From contig JAYVQG010000244.1 of the NCBI GenBank assembly GCA_043757025.1, positions 1 to 23,189 of the forward strand: a stretch of 23,189 bases of DNA, given 5' to 3'. Under the pieces are notes generated by a model that was not told the DNA's origin, made no database searches, and saw only the letters and a program-made list of their open reading frames with translations. The DNA is from Limnoglobus sp043757025 (GTDB lineage Bacteria > Planctomycetota > Planctomycetia > Gemmatales > Gemmataceae). The position numbers and the translations under genes were made by a program. Every line of letters starts with the position of its first letter. Position 1 is the stretch's first letter. Shown here one piece after another: positions 22,804 through 23,189 of this stretch.

Positions 22804-23151
22804 TTACTTGCAACCACCCCACAGCGCCACTTCATTGTATGGAAGTAGCGTTACATTATTCGTACCAGGGCAGAGATAGTTCACTTTTTTCCAGTTGCAA
22901 AAGCCGAGGTCTCCCAAACATGTGGGAATGAGATTCGAGGCACAGTTGCAAATCGAACCGTCAGGCATGATGACCTTTTCAAGGCAACTTCCTGTCCCTG
23001 AACATGTCCCAGTGGAGCCAAACCCCGCATTACCCTTCTGATTCGCCCACGCAAAAAACGCACACCCGAGGCCAACCACCATCATGATTTTAGGCCTGGT
23101 TCCAATTGCGGCGATTTTGGGTAGCAGGGAATGATTCCACCACTTACCCAC
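22804..23151 (-). CDS. Small exported protein with eight conserved-looking cysteines
   Basis: The chosen GTG at 23151 gives 115 residues, but the frame stays open to the right edge, so the true start may lie outside; an internal ATG pair near residue 23 is another option. A basic N-terminus precedes a hydrophobic stretch (M-M-V-V-G-L-G-C-A-F-F-A-W-A), a signal peptide or anchor. The remaining 80 residues hold eight cysteines (T-C, S-C, I-C-N-C, T-C, F-C, L-C, G-G-C), enough for four disulfides, plus several Gly and Asn. This suggests a small disulfide-stapled extracellular module. I recognise no family. It is the first visible gene of the AT-richer minus-strand group, 86 nt upstream of the LolA-like gene. 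Confidence 0.6.
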   Translation of the reverse strand: MGKWWNHSLLPKIAAIGTRPKIMMVVGLGCAFFAWANQKGNAGFGSTGTCSGTGSCLEKVIMPDGSICNCASNLIPTCLGDLGFCNWKKVNYLCPGTNNVTLLPYNEVALWGGCK

Positions 23152-23175
23152 CCACCCATCCCTGGAATCATTCCC
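23127..23175. repeat. Perfect 13-bp inverted repeat around the start of the Cys-rich gene
   Basis: GGGAATGATTCCA at 23127-23139 and TGGAATCATTCCC at 23163-23175 are exact reverse complements with a 23-nt spacer that holds the candidate GTG. A further direct copy of GGAATCA lies at 23182-23188. In RNA this could hide the start; in DNA it could be a regulator site. If the gene starts further right, the repeat is inside coding sequence. Confidence 0.55.
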
Positions 23176-23189
23176 GATTTCGGAATCAA

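Overview
The window looks like chromosomal DNA of a planctomycete, most likely from the Gemmataceae. The main marker is a DUF1559 pseudopilin-like protein with an H-X9-DG C-terminus. Supporting signs are an exported leucine-rich-repeat protein, a short Hanks-type kinase, a secreted 'CPFC' HEAT-like protein, and leftovers of IS630 and ISAzo13 ('Rhodopirellula transposase') elements. This assignment rests on protein character alone. GC content looks high-50s by eye for most of the window (not computed). It drops visibly from about 20.26 kb to the right edge. No tRNA, rRNA or CRISPR array was seen.

Layout: (1) 1-409 holds the tails of two transposases, one cut by the window edge and one a decayed remnant. 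(2) 593-2676 is a two-gene unit: a PuuD-like class I glutamine amidotransferase/hydrolase and, overlapping by 4 nt, an ATP-grasp-like ligase. (3) 2693-4901 on the minus strand holds a serine/threonine kinase and an exported LRR protein, separated by a large imperfect inverted repeat. (4) 5196-10531 is a tightly packed plus-strand operon: a secreted CPFC/HEAT-like protein, a small HEAT-repeat protein, a DUF4129-type membrane protein, a DUF4350 protein and a MoxR AAA+ ATPase. The last three junctions are 4-nt stop/start overlaps. tatA follows with its own promoter and terminator. (5) 11032-13330 on the minus strand holds an orphan TaqI/Eco57I-type adenine DNA methyltransferase and an exported discoidin-like protein with its own terminator. 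(6) 13493-17008 is a three-gene overlapping plus-strand cassette of no recognised family: a coiled-coil protein with two probable winged helices, a 698-residue P-loop ATPase, and a protein with two C-terminal membrane helices. This is the best candidate for an undescribed system. (7) 17014-20209 holds a YitT-family membrane protein, a GT39-like glycosyltransferase and the ribosome-rescue factor ArfB. (8) 20263 to the right edge is an AT-richer minus-strand run of four exported or membrane proteins: a small 8-cysteine protein, a LolA-like protein with a C-terminal membrane anchor, a small exported protein and a DUF1559 pseudopilin.

How the genes work together: the MoxR operon probably forms a membrane-linked chaperone/ATPase assembly with two single-pass partners, with the HEAT-like genes as extra scaffolds. 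The 13.5-17.0 kb cassette has the shape of a regulator, an NTPase switch and a membrane component, and it lies near a lone methyltransferase. The 20.3-23.2 kb group looks like a set of cell-surface proteins expressed together. Functions are inferred from motifs visible in the translations; no database search was possible.
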